Shown here: piece by piece, positions 6,890-14,825 of the stretch
How the letters are laid out: every line of letters starts with the position of its first letter
Position numbering within the stretch: the first letter of the stretch is position 1
Assembly: GCA_964457545.1 (NCBI GenBank)
Contig: CAYWEN010000009.1
Location: forward strand, 1-16,345
From: JAGGTJ01 sp964457545
GTDB taxonomy: Bacteria; Desulfobacterota; DSM-4660; Desulfatiglandales; Desulfatiglandaceae
Length of the DNA: 16,345 nt
Reading direction: 5' to 3'
Program-made: the position numbers and the translations under genes
Notes under the pieces: generated by a model
The model's database searches: none
The model's input: only the letters and a program-made list of their open reading frames with translations
Told to the model about the DNA's origin: nothing

Positions 6890-8125
6890 ATGGAATCAAC
6901 ATTAATTCATACAGAACCCAGAAGATGTTCCGGGTGGACGTTTTTTCTGTGGACTTTGCCATGGCTTCTGGTCTTAGGGTGGGGTGGACTGTCTGCCTTT
7001 CTCTGCCTCTGGAAAGGACTGAATCAAACCAACATGAGCAATATTTTTGCGTTTGCTCTATGGATAGTTTTTGATCTTGGTGTTATTGCTCTTGGTGCAG
7101 GTGCCTTTTTTACCGGTTTTCTCACTTACATAATAGGGAAGAAAGAACTTAAAAACATAATAAATGCTGCAGTAATCATAGGGTTTATATGCTATTCAGG
7201 TGCTATGGCCATGCTGGGTATTGATATTGGGCAGCCACTTAGAGGCTGGTTTATCTTCTGGCATGCCAATATACATTCCATGCTTGTTGAGGTTTCTTTT
7301 TGTATAACATGTTATCTTTCTGTGCTGACCATAGAGTTCTTGCCGATTATATTTGAAAACAAGAAGTTGGAAAAAATCAGAGGGCTTCGCCTTTTTGGCC
7401 ATAACCTGCATGAGGCTATGGCTATATTTGCTGCTACGGGAACATTTTTGTCGTTTTTTCATCAGGGTTCTCTTGGAGGGATGTTTGGTGTTATGCATGC
7501 CCGTCCTTTTGCAGCGCGTGGAGGTTTTTATATATGGCCATGGACATTTTTTCTGTTTGTCCTGTCTGCAATTGCCGCTGGTCCGTGTTTTACTATACTC
7601 TGCACCAAACTTACAGAAAAACTGACACGCAAGAAACTGGTTCCTGATGATGCAATTCAGTTGCTTGCAAAAATTTCGGGATGGCTTTTGTCTGTCTATA
7701 TAGTATTGAAGATTGCTGATACCCTGGGATGGATATACGGCATTTTACCCAAGGCAGGATTGAAATTAATGGATTGTTATAAGGAAGGGCCTTATGGTAT
7801 ATGGATGTTAATAACAGAAATTGTTATTTGCGGTATTGTTCCTGCCATTATACTTATGATTCCAAAGACAAGGAAAAACATGCCATGGCTGATTACAGCA
7901 AGTATTTTAAACTGCATAGGTATTCTGATAAACAGATTTGTTTTTATCATTGTAACACTTGCAATACCGGTCATGCCTTTTGACAGATTCTGGAGTTATG
8001 TTCCAACATGGCAGGAATGGGGGATCGGACTTGCTGTTATTGCCTATGGTATTATTGTCTTTTCTGTTTCCTACAGATATCTGCCTGTATTCCCAAAAGA
8101 ACATGAATTAAACATGGTATCGTAA
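6890..8125 (+). CDS. qrcD: Menaquinone reductase complex, NrfD-like membrane subunit QrcD
   Basis: Integral membrane subunit of the NrfD/PsrC family, 411 aa, expected to carry the menaquinone site. It is hydrophobic nearly throughout, with about ten membrane-spanning segments beginning at FFLWTLPWLLVLGW (about residues 18-31) and ending at VIAYGIIVFSVSYRY near the C-terminus. Charged loops separate the segments, and HNLHEAMAIFAATGTFLSF is in the style of NrfD-family helices. AGGAGG nine bases before the ATG is a strong start signal. It is last of the four qrc genes and is followed 12 bases later by a hairpin. NrfD-like proteins also occur in nitrite, polysulfide and alternative complex III systems; the gene set here favours Qrc. 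Confidence 0.87.
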   Translation: MESTLIHTEPRRCSGWTFFLWTLPWLLVLGWGGLSAFLCLWKGLNQTNMSNIFAFALWIVFDLGVIALGAGAFFTGFLTYIIGKKELKNIINAAVIIGFICYSGAMAMLGIDIGQPLRGWFIFWHANIHSMLVEVSFCITCYLSVLTIEFLPIIFENKKLEKIRGLRLFGHNLHEAMAIFAATGTFLSFFHQGSLGGMFGVMHARPFAARGGFYIWPWTFFLFVLSAIAAGPCFTILCTKLTEKLTRKKLVPDDAIQLLAKISGWLLSVYIVLKIADTLGWIYGILPKAGLKLMDCYKEGPYGIWMLITEIVICGIVPAIILMIPKTRKNMPWLITASILNCIGILINRFVFIIVTLAIPVMPFDRFWSYVPTWQEWGIGLAVIAYGIIVFSVSYRYLPVFPKEHELNMVS

Positions 8126-8136
8126 ACTGTTACTGT

Positions 8137-8158
8137 AAACGGATCAGGGTATCCGTTT
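8137..8158 (+). terminator. Hairpin after qrcD, possible terminator
   Basis: AAACGGAT (8137-8144) and ATCCGTTT (8151-8158) form a perfect 8-base stem around a CAGGGT loop, starting 12 bases after the qrcD stop. Only a short T-run follows (within TTTTAC), so intrinsic termination would be weak. It may also act as an mRNA-stabilising stem. Confidence 0.5.
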
Positions 8159-8169
8159 TACCAATGCAC

Positions 8170-8275
8170 CGATATTACGTAATAGCTCAATAAATAGGAG
8201 CGGAAGAAAAATCATCCTGCCCCGGTGGTACGTTCGCTGTTATCCCCCTATTATTGAGCTGATACGATATTACCA
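8170..8275. repeat. Palindromic repeat element, copy 1
   Basis: An imperfect inverted repeat of about 105 bases. The left arm carries AGCTCAATAAATAGG (8184-8198) and the right arm CCTATTATTGAGCT (8247-8260). Pairing extends imperfectly outwards through GATATTACG on the left and CGATATTACC on the right. The right half, 8226-8262, is repeated exactly in reverse orientation at 16309-16345; extending to 8266 and 16305 adds one mismatch. The element is short, has no reading frame and does not show the GTTRRRY core of an integron attC site. A miniature inverted-repeat or REP-like dispersed element is the most economical reading. Confidence 0.7.
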
Positions 8276-8279
8276 CCTC

Positions 8280-8286
8280 AAAGGAG
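8280..8286 (+). promoter_or_regulatory. Ribosome binding site of the small membrane gene
   Basis: AAAGGAG lies eight bases before the ATG at 8295. It is one of the clearest Shine-Dalgarno sites in the window and is a main reason for accepting the 52-codon gene that follows. Confidence 0.7.
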
Positions 8287-8294
8287 AAACCGTT

Positions 8295-8453
8295 ATGACT
8301 CCCTTCAGTTTTGAGTGGCAGTGGAATGTTGAATATGCTATTTTTTTCGGTCTGTTATATCTGGCCTTAACTATTATTGGCAGCACATTGACATTTGTTG
8401 GGATTAAAACCGCCCTCCAGCTTATGGGTTTTTTAAGAGAGCGGCATCTTTAA
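8295..8453 (+). CDS. Small single-pass membrane protein (52 aa), downstream of qrcD
   Basis: A 52-codon frame from ATG 8295 to TAA 8451-8453, with AAAGGAG eight bases upstream. The N-terminus is aromatic-rich (FEWQWNVEYAIFFG). One uninterrupted hydrophobic segment follows, about residues 15-38. The tail is short and basic (FLRERHL). This is the profile of a small accessory subunit or membrane-anchored microprotein. I do not recognise the family. It is on the same strand as the qrc genes and 169 bases after qrcD, with the palindromic element and a hairpin between them, so membership of the same transcript is possible but unproven. The strong ribosome binding site and clean membrane-segment composition argue against a chance frame. 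Confidence 0.65.
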   Translation: MTPFSFEWQWNVEYAIFFGLLYLALTIIGSTLTFVGIKTALQLMGFLRERHL

Positions 8454-8733
8454 TATCTTGCTGTCAGACTGTAAACAACACCGTTGGTTTTATAAATGCC
8501 AACTGTAGCTGTTTTTCATCCATAAATGGCCTTTCTTCACAATCTTGGTGTCACAAGCTACGGGATTTCCTTGGTTTTGCCCGGGAACTCTCATTTGTGG
8601 AGTGACACTCTTCTGAATCTGCCTGTGCCGTAGATTGATTTTTGTACGGTATGCAGTGTCTTGTTCACTTATCCGGTTTGGGGGCATGTTGTCTGACCAG
8701 GTCGGGCATGTCTGGATGTGGATGAGGTGCTGC
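8454..8733. other. Convergent gap between the small membrane gene and nadB
   Basis: About 280 bases. A TTGG/CCAA pair near 8484-8508 could form a weak stem after the small gene. I see no terminator with a T-run and no credible gene; a frame overlapping the 3' end of nadB here is a shadow. Confidence 0.4.
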
Positions 8734-10347
8734 TTATACCCATATGACAGTGTCTCTCTTCCAATGGGTGTCATCTCTTTCAGGATAGTCCAGGTTATAA
8801 TGTAATCCCCGGCTTTCTTTTCGTAAGGATGCACAGGTTATGATCAGTTCAGAGACAAGGGCTATATTTCTAAGTTCAAGAAGATCCTTTGTTACAATAA
8901 AATTCCAATAATATTCTTTTATCTCATCCTGAATATTTTCAATCCTCCTTTTTGCCCTTTCCAGTCGTTTATTGGTCCTTACGATACCTACATAATTCCA
9001 CATCAATCTTCTGATTTCATCCCAATTATGGGAAACAACGACCATCTCTTCGCTATCAGTAGCACTTCCAACATCCCATTCAGGCACACTTGTCAAATCC
9101 GTTGTCTTTTGACTTTCAAGGTATGAAGCTGCCTTGTGGGCAGCTCTCTTGGCAAACACAAGGGCTTCGAGCAGTGAATTGCTTGCCAGACGGTTGGCTC
9201 CATGCAGTCCTGTACATGCAACTTCGCCAATTGCATACAGATTTTTTATATTAGTCAAACCTTCACTGTCAGTCAGGAGCCCGCCACACATATAGTGGGC
9301 AGCAGGGACCACAGGTATAGGATCTTTTGTGATATCTATATGGAATTTCAGACAGGTTTTGTATATATGCGGAAACCTGTCTTTTATAAAATCCGCAGGC
9401 TTGTGAGTTATATCAAGATATACACATTCCTCACCGCTTTTTTTCAGTTCAATATCTATGGATCTGGCAACAATATCTCTGAAGGCCAAATCTTTTAGAG
9501 GGTGGTATTTGTGCATAAAAGGCCTTCCCTTTTTGTCTATAAGAATACCCCCTTCTCCACGAACAGCCTCAGATATAAGAAAGTTTTTTGCCTGTGGATG
9601 ATATAGGCATGTAGGATGAAACTGCATAAATTCCATGTTAGCCACCTTTACACCTGCACGGTAACCAATGGCGACACCGTCTCCTGTAGCAATATCAGGA
9701 TTGCTTGTATAAAGATATACCTTGCCTGTTCCACCGGTAGCAAGAACAGTTGCCTTGGCAAGACACGATATTACCCTGTTTTCTTTTATATCAAGAAGAT
9801 AGGCCCCCCAGCATGTCTTGTTGCTTTTACTGGCAATTATTCCCCGTTTAACAAGTTTTGACGTGGTAATAAGGTCAATAACCATATGGTATTCATATAT
9901 TATGATGTTTTTATTTTCTTCCACACGTTCTATCAGTGTCTTCTCCACTTCATGTCCGGTACGATCCTTTGTATGTACAATCCTGCGTTTGGAATGCCCC
10001 CCCTCACGTCCAAGATCAAGATGTTGCCTGTTATCGGCAGTATGTGAAAAATTGACTCCCAGATTGATAAGCTCCTTGATTCTCTTTGGGCCATCCATTA
10101 TTACCATTCGCACAATGTCTTCATGACAAAGACCACTTCCAGATTCAAGTGTGTCTTTAATGTGGTATTCAAATTTGTCCTCGGAATCGAGAACAGAGGC
10201 AATACCTCCCTGGGCATAATTAGTAGAACCTTCCATTTTTTTCTCTTTGGTAACAATAGCAACCTTGCCGAATCTGGCTGCTTCCAGTGCAAAGCTGAGG
10301 CCTGCAATACCACTCCCTATAACCAAATAATCAGCATATATATCCAT
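8734..10347 (-). CDS. nadB: L-aspartate oxidase
   Basis: FAD enzyme that oxidises L-aspartate to iminoaspartate, the first step of de novo NAD synthesis; its product is used by quinolinate synthase NadA. The protein is 537 aa, the usual length. The N-terminal dinucleotide-binding loop GSGIAG is at residues 11-16, followed by TNYAQGGIA (42-50), typical of NadB and related flavoproteins. GREGGHS at 113-119 and the later stretch GANRLASNSLLEALVF are family features of the active-site and FAD regions. Fumarate reductase/succinate dehydrogenase flavoproteins are related, but the NYAQGGIA stretch and the absence of neighbouring FrdB/FrdC genes favour NadB. AGGAAGGA lies about 11 bases before the ATG. 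No nadA or nadC lies in this window, so the gene appears to stand alone. Confidence 0.92.
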   Translation of the reverse strand: MDIYADYLVIGSGIAGLSFALEAARFGKVAIVTKEKKMEGSTNYAQGGIASVLDSEDKFEYHIKDTLESGSGLCHEDIVRMVIMDGPKRIKELINLGVNFSHTADNRQHLDLGREGGHSKRRIVHTKDRTGHEVEKTLIERVEENKNIIIYEYHMVIDLITTSKLVKRGIIASKSNKTCWGAYLLDIKENRVISCLAKATVLATGGTGKVYLYTSNPDIATGDGVAIGYRAGVKVANMEFMQFHPTCLYHPQAKNFLISEAVRGEGGILIDKKGRPFMHKYHPLKDLAFRDIVARSIDIELKKSGEECVYLDITHKPADFIKDRFPHIYKTCLKFHIDITKDPIPVVPAAHYMCGGLLTDSEGLTNIKNLYAIGEVACTGLHGANRLASNSLLEALVFAKRAAHKAASYLESQKTTDLTSVPEWDVGSATDSEEMVVVSHNWDEIRRLMWNYVGIVRTNKRLERAKRRIENIQDEIKEYYWNFIVTKDLLELRNIALVSELIITCASLRKESRGLHYNLDYPERDDTHWKRDTVIWV

Positions 10348-10629
10348 AATAATTTTGATCCTTCCTGGATTTTATTATTCACAAAAAGCCCTTTTTACCA
10401 GCCCTGCACCTGTCTTTGTGCCGAACAGGCAAACATGTCAATCTGCGGAAGCACTTAAAGGTAATTCTCCATATAATCTCCTGATTGTACCTGTATATAA
10501 GATATATGGGCAGAAGGCCTGGTCTTGTAAAAGATATTTGATTCCTGCAGGAAGCTGGCTTTGGGCAGAGAGAGCAAATGATCAACAGATGCAAAAAACC
10601 GGAAACCTTGCTGTGTCCTGGATTGTGAA

Positions 10630-10647
10630 TAGACAATTATTTGTCTA
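10630..10647. promoter_or_regulatory. Palindrome, candidate operator
   Basis: TAGACAA and TTGTCTA form a perfect 7-base inverted repeat around TTAT. It lies 18 bases upstream of a TTGACA box, within the divergent region between nadB and the HAD gene. The form suits a dimeric repressor, but nothing links it to a named regulator. Confidence 0.4.
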
Positions 10648-10664
10648 AGATAATATTATAGCTG

Positions 10665-10693
10665 TTGACACAGAAATTGTTAATCTTTAAACT
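10665..10693 (+). promoter_or_regulatory. Candidate sigma-70 promoter
   Basis: TTGACA (10665-10670) and TAAACT (10688-10693) are separated by the ideal 17 bases. It points towards the HAD gene, whose start is about 310 bases further on, so the leader would be long. This is a consensus match only. Confidence 0.35.
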
Positions 10694-11007
10694 CTGTAAA
10701 TTCGCATTTTTTTATCTCTGTATATTTCACAGGATGTATATGACTATATGTTTTTTGTCTGTGTCTGTCCTTTGAAATCCTGACCCTGTTCTATCAGGCT
10801 CAATCTGTGTAACATTTGTCTGCATGTGCCTTGAATATATGTCATGCAGACTGTCAGAGCAGGCACGCAACGGGCAGGATGTTTCTGTGAATAATTTTTC
10901 AGTTTTCTTGCCGTTTGAACAGTGACTTGCAGGCACAGACACAGATTGGCCGGCCATGAATACATAAAAGAGATATACATTGATTGTTTCCCTGAAAGGA
11001 TTTTGTT

Positions 11008-11625
11008 ATGCGTAAATATTATGCAGTTATTTTTGATTGTGATGGTGTAATGTTTGATTCGCGCCGTGCCAATATAAATTTTTACAACAGTATCCTCAAG
11101 CGCCTGAATCTGCCCTGTATGACAAAGGAGGCGGAGGCATATATCCATATGCACACGGTTGGAGAGTCATTGCGTTATATATTGAAAGATTCTCCATTTG
11201 AGAAAATGGCCGATAACTATAGTATAGGGAATGATTATTTTCCGTTTTTGAAGGACATGATTATGGAGCCGGGGCTTAAGGATCTCCTTTTGGCCCTTAA
11301 ACCAACTTTCAGACTGGGAATAGCAACGAACAGGACTACGACTATAGGAGAGGTTTTAAAGATTCACGGTATTGATACCTTTTTTGATATTGTAATATCG
11401 TCTCTTGATGTGAAAAACCCCAAGCCTCACCCGGAGTCACTCTACAAGATCCTTGATTTTCTAAAGATTGCCCCTGAACAGGCTTTGTATGTAGGAGATT
11501 CAAGTCTGGATGCCGAAATGGCAAAAAGTGCAAGTGTGCCTTTTGCTGCTTATCAAAACAATAGGCTTGAAGCTACATACCATGTTAGCAGCCATAAGGA
11601 GATTGGCCATATAGTTTTGGGATAA
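11008..11625 (+). CDS. HAD-superfamily hydrolase, phosphoglycolate-phosphatase-like
   Basis: Small-molecule phosphatase of the HAD superfamily, 205 aa. All four catalytic motifs are visible: DCDGV with nucleophile D10 and acid/base D12; TNRTT with T107; the lysine of KNPKPHP (K139); and GDSSLDAEM with D164 and D168 for magnesium. The region between motifs I and II is a helical cap as in phosphoglycolate phosphatase and beta-phosphoglucomutase relatives. The substrate cannot be read from sequence. AAAGGA lies seven bases before the ATG. It stands alone on the plus strand and converges with the HD-domain gene 170 bases downstream; that gap holds a short CCTGT-T6-ACAGG hairpin (11695-11710) but no strong terminator. 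Confidence 0.8.
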   Translation: MRKYYAVIFDCDGVMFDSRRANINFYNSILKRLNLPCMTKEAEAYIHMHTVGESLRYILKDSPFEKMADNYSIGNDYFPFLKDMIMEPGLKDLLLALKPTFRLGIATNRTTTIGEVLKIHGIDTFFDIVISSLDVKNPKPHPESLYKILDFLKIAPEQALYVGDSSLDAEMAKSASVPFAAYQNNRLEATYHVSSHKEIGHIVLG

Positions 11626-11795
11626 GTCTCGATCAGTTTTTGTTCATAAGTGCTTTTTTTGTAATATCTAAAGCCTTAACCATGAAACACCAGGCCTGTT
11701 TTTTTACAGGAGTCACTCTGATAAGATGTTTGCCTGTGTGCTGTCCAATCTGGTATGGTGGGCAAACCTGGATGTTTTTCAGAGCGATTGTCCTG

Positions 11796-12371
11796 TCAGA
11801 AACAGAGGCATTCATCCTTTACCAGGGCAGACAGGTCGTGCGGAGCAAAGGTCAAGACCTTGAAAAGTTTTTTCTCAACTGTTCTGCATAGATCAAAGTT
11901 TTGTTTGATTGCCCATGCTAAGGCCTCCTGCGGACTTTTTGTATATCGTTCAATAACATATGCAAGCCGTTCTTCAATAGGTACAACCTTGTTGTGATTT
12001 ACCCGTTTGTCAGCATAAAAAACGATTTCTTTTTCCTCAGGAGATTTGTTGATGTCAAACCTGATAAGTCTGACATGCTCTCTTACAATTTCGGCAAGTT
12101 CTTCAAATCCATTTTCAAGACATATGCTGGCTCCTATTTTGGAGTGATCTCCGCCAGATTGCAATGAAGGAGTTTTTCCTATATCGTGCAAGAGAGCTCC
12201 GGCAACAACTTTTTTTAAAGATATATTTATTCCGCCATTATTTAAACCCCTTGCAATAATCTTTGCTACCTTTGCCACTACTATGGAATGCTCTTTGATG
12301 TTTGTGAGCATGTTATATTTTTCCATGAGGTTAAAACACTCTTCAATAGATGGAATCATGATCTTTACCAT
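11796..12371 (-). CDS. HD-domain phosphohydrolase
   Basis: A 191-residue protein built mostly of one HD domain, a metal-dependent phosphohydrolase fold. The metal-site pattern is visible: H28 (KEHSIVVAKVAK), H62-D63 in LLHDIGK, H76 in GDHSKIG, H99 in VREHV and D121 in YADKRV. The shape resembles short stand-alone HDIG proteins found in archaea and anaerobic bacteria, for which no firm substrate is known to me. The start is uncertain: neither ATG 12371 nor the in-frame ATG at 12359 has a clear ribosome binding site, and I kept the longer form. Nothing nearby names a substrate; nucleotide or cyclic-nucleotide hydrolysis is possible but unproven. Confidence 0.75.
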   Translation of the reverse strand: MVKIMIPSIEECFNLMEKYNMLTNIKEHSIVVAKVAKIIARGLNNGGINISLKKVVAGALLHDIGKTPSLQSGGDHSKIGASICLENGFEELAEIVREHVRLIRFDINKSPEEKEIVFYADKRVNHNKVVPIEERLAYVIERYTKSPQEALAWAIKQNFDLCRTVEKKLFKVLTFAPHDLSALVKDECLCF

Positions 12372-12677
12372 TTTATTTGGTGTGTTTGTGAGGCCTTTTG
12401 TGAACAGGTGTTTTCAAGATCTGTAAATGACCAATAGCTGAAAAGACAATTCATGACCCTTGCGCACAAAATTTTTGCCGGTTTCTGTGTCTGGTGTGCA
12501 TTGTCTGTCTTGCCGTCCGGACAGTGGCGGCAATGTATGCAGACAGACCGGATTTCAACTTTGGTGTTTCCGGAAACATTTTCATGCAGTGCAGGCATTG
12601 TAAAAGGACCATAAAACAAGATGTTTTTATGTGATGACATTAACAACTCATAATGCTGTGTGCAACTCTAAAAAAAC
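12372..12677. other. Structured intergenic region upstream of the glycosylglycerate genes
   Basis: This 306-base divergent interval has no supported gene. It contains a cruciform-type repeat, with GTCTGTCT (12503-12510) pairing AGACAGAC (12541-12548) and TGCCG (12511-12515) pairing CGGCA (12528-12532) inside it. A perfect 14-base palindrome follows at 12565-12578. The start of the downstream phosphatase gene has no clear Shine-Dalgarno sequence. Confidence 0.5.
12565..12578. promoter_or_regulatory. Perfect 14-base palindrome, candidate operator
   Basis: TGTTTCCGGAAACA reads the same on both strands and lies 99 bases before the phosphatase start. Its position in the divergent region between the HD gene and the glycosylglycerate pair suits a regulator site. 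No regulator is identified. Confidence 0.4.
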
Positions 12678-13511
12678 ATGCCCAAAATAGTAATCTTCAC
12701 CGATCTGGACGGAACATTGCTGGACGCAAAAACATACAGGTGGGACAAGGCCTTGCCAGCCATAAGGATTTGCAGGGAAAAGAATATTCCTATTGTTATA
12801 GTTTCCAGTAAGACAAGGGCTGAAATAGAGTGTATACACAAAGATATTGCACTGTCAGACCCTTTTGTTTCCGAAAATGGCGGTGGAATATTTTTTCCCC
12901 TGCTTTCAGATACTGTTCCGGCTCCCCCGGATACTGATCTTGACAATGGTTTTAAAAAATGCTCTTTTGGTCTTCCATATAACACCCTGGTTAAGGGGCT
13001 GTGTGAAATTCGTGAGGAATCGGGAATCAACCTCAGGGGTTTTTCAGATATGGATATCGGGGAGATATCCCGTTTGACAGGTCTTGATACCTTCAGGGCA
13101 AAACTGGCTGCCAAACGAGAATACGATGAGCCGTTTATTATTCAGGACAGTTCTTTTGATATAAACAAATTGCATGCATCTGCTCAGAAAAGAGGTATGA
13201 CCATTGTAGAGGGAGGCCGTTTTTTTCATCTGCAGGGACAAAACAGCAAGGGAGAGACTGTCAAAATACTTATACAGTGGTACCGCAAGATTAAAGGAAA
13301 TATCCTTTCTGTGGGCCTTGGTGATAGTCCCAATGATTTTTCTATGCTCAGTCAGGTTGATTGTCCTGTGCTCGTCAGATCAGAACGTACATTTCCTGAA
13401 TTGAACAGACAGTTGCCCAATCTGAAAACTACAGATGAAGCAGGGCCATCAGGATGGAAAACAGCAATTCTGAATATCCTTGGCACCTTGGAAAAAAGAG
13501 ATTGTCTGTAA
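12678..13511 (+). CDS. Mannosyl-3-phosphoglycerate phosphatase-like HAD protein (MpgP/GpgP)
   Basis: Expected to remove the phosphate from mannosyl- or glucosyl-3-phosphoglycerate, giving the compatible solute. The 277-residue length fits the HAD-IIB MpgP family. Motif I is TDLDGTLLD with D9 and D11; SSKTR (43-47) holds motif II; SENGGG (65-70) is typical of the family; GLGDSPNDFSML around 213-224 is motif IV with the magnesium ligands. AKREYDEPF (146-154) matches the family's REx2EP-type signature. The next gene, 59 bases downstream, is a glycosyltransferase that could make its substrate. Cofactor and sugar specificity (mannose or glucose) cannot be decided from sequence. No clear ribosome binding site precedes the ATG. 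Confidence 0.85.
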   Translation: MPKIVIFTDLDGTLLDAKTYRWDKALPAIRICREKNIPIVIVSSKTRAEIECIHKDIALSDPFVSENGGGIFFPLLSDTVPAPPDTDLDNGFKKCSFGLPYNTLVKGLCEIREESGINLRGFSDMDIGEISRLTGLDTFRAKLAAKREYDEPFIIQDSSFDINKLHASAQKRGMTIVEGGRFFHLQGQNSKGETVKILIQWYRKIKGNILSVGLGDSPNDFSMLSQVDCPVLVRSERTFPELNRQLPNLKTTDEAGPSGWKTAILNILGTLEKRDCL

Positions 13512-13570
13512 TTATGCCGGGTCTCATGCAGTTTTAAGATATATGAGCTTATGCTCAGGGAGGATTTTAA

Positions 13571-14809
13571 ATGTCAGCAGCATTCAAAGCGGAAATAAAC
13601 CCCCAAAATATAAAAAAGGTAGAAATGGCGGTATGCATACCTTCTTATAATGAGGCAGATTCCATAAGTTATCCAGTTAAACAGGCAGATGCAGGGATTT
13701 GCAAATATTTTTCCGACAAGTCCTGCGTTATCATAAACTGTGATAACAACTCACCTGACAATACCAGAGATGTTTTCCTGCGAACAGAGACCAAAACTCC
13801 AAAGATATATATATCAACACCGCCGGGAATCAAGGGCAAAGGCAACAACTTTAAAAACATGTTTCAAAAGGTTGTTGATCTGAAGGCAAAGGCAATAGTA
13901 GTAGTAGATGCTGACCTTAAAAGTATTACACCGGAATGGATAAAACATCTTGGGGAGCCTCTATATAACGGATTTTCCTATGTGGCGCCCCTGTATGTCA
14001 GGCACAAATATGACGGAACAATTACCAATGGCATTGCATATCCTGTGACCAGATCATTATACGGGCGAAGGGTAAGGCAGCCTATTGGGGGAGATTTCGG
14101 CTTTAATGGCAAGCTGGCCAAGGTGTACTTGTCTCACGAGCTTTGGAATGATGCAGTTGCAAATTTTGGGATAGATATATGGATGACTACCATTGCCATA
14201 ACCCAGAGAGTTCGTATATGCCAATCTTTTATGGGACGCCCCAAGATACACCGTACCAAGGATCCCGGAGCTCAATTGGGTCCTATGTTTCGTCAGGTGG
14301 TGGGGACTATCTTTTCCATGATGAGTTATTTTGAGTCGAGCTGGCTCAGGATAAAATATAGCAGACCAACAGCAATATTTGGATTTGGTCTGGGTGAGAT
14401 TGAAATGCCTCCAAGCGTAGATGTGAATACAGAAAACCTCTGGAACAAGTTCCATGCCGGATTTTCTGAGTATAAAGATATATGGAAGGAGATACTGTCA
14501 AAGAATGTTTACCTCAAACTTCTTGAGATCCAGGATATGGGGGAACGGGTATTTAATCTTCCAACAGATCTCTGGGCAAGGTTGCTCTTTGATGTGGCTG
14601 TTTCATATAGGGATGCCTTGATTGACCGGGATTTGATGCTTGACTCTGTTATTCCGCTGTATTTTGGAAGGACACTGTCTTTTGTAAAGGCAACAAAAAG
14701 CATGTCTATCAGTCAGGCTGAGCAGGCAATTGAGGATGACTGCATGACTTTTGAGACAACAAAGCCTTATCTGATAAAACGCTGGAAAGAAACCAGACGA
14801 CCTGAATGA
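13571..14809 (+). CDS. Glycosyltransferase, probable glucosyl/mannosyl-3-phosphoglycerate synthase
   Basis: A GT-A-fold transferase of 412 aa, expected to transfer glucose or mannose from a nucleotide sugar to 3-phosphoglycerate. Visible motifs are IPSYNE (23-28) at the start of the nucleotide-binding fold, KGKGNN (88-93), the metal-binding VVDADL (111-116), QPIGGDF (170-176), FGIDIW (199-204) and H227 in KIHR. This order (PSYNE, GKG, DAD, QPxGG, GID) is shared by GT81 glucosyl-3-phosphoglycerate synthases and GT78 mannosylglycerate synthases. The adjacent phosphatase favours a 3-phosphoglycerate acceptor, which fits GpgS-type chemistry. GGGAGG seven bases before the ATG supports the start. 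Its stop lies 16 bases from the end of the convergent glycerate kinase gene. I withheld a symbol because the sugar is undecided. Confidence 0.75.
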   Translation: MSAAFKAEINPQNIKKVEMAVCIPSYNEADSISYPVKQADAGICKYFSDKSCVIINCDNNSPDNTRDVFLRTETKTPKIYISTPPGIKGKGNNFKNMFQKVVDLKAKAIVVVDADLKSITPEWIKHLGEPLYNGFSYVAPLYVRHKYDGTITNGIAYPVTRSLYGRRVRQPIGGDFGFNGKLAKVYLSHELWNDAVANFGIDIWMTTIAITQRVRICQSFMGRPKIHRTKDPGAQLGPMFRQVVGTIFSMMSYFESSWLRIKYSRPTAIFGFGLGEIEMPPSVDVNTENLWNKFHAGFSEYKDIWKEILSKNVYLKLLEIQDMGERVFNLPTDLWARLLFDVAVSYRDALIDRDLMLDSVIPLYFGRTLSFVKATKSMSISQAEQAIEDDCMTFETTKPYLIKRWKETRRPE

Positions 14810-14825
14810 TGGAAAAGTCATGGGC

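Larger units (their letters stand above)
10348..11007. other. Divergent intergenic region between nadB and the HAD hydrolase gene
   Basis: This 660-base interval carries no supported gene; the frames in it lack ribosome binding sites and motifs. It should hold the promoters of both flanking genes. The clearest elements are the palindrome at 10630-10647 and a TTGACA/TAAACT pair at 10665-10693 on the plus strand, annotated separately. A 10-base palindrome TGGCCGGCCA lies at 10947-10956. I could not find a convincing minus-strand promoter for nadB. Confidence 0.5.

Noticed and set aside
7196..7498. Antisense frame inside qrcD, and similar frames inside qrcB, nadB and the glycerate kinase
   Set aside because: They lie wholly within well-supported genes, have no ribosome binding sites and show no domain features.
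8170..8275. Palindromic element as an integron attC site
   Set aside because: Size and imperfect symmetry fit, but neither strand shows the GTTRRRY/RYYYAAC core pair at the expected ends.
11695..11710. CCTGT-T6-ACAGG as a bidirectional terminator between the HAD and HD genes
   Set aside because: A five-base stem with no T-run outside it is too weak to call.
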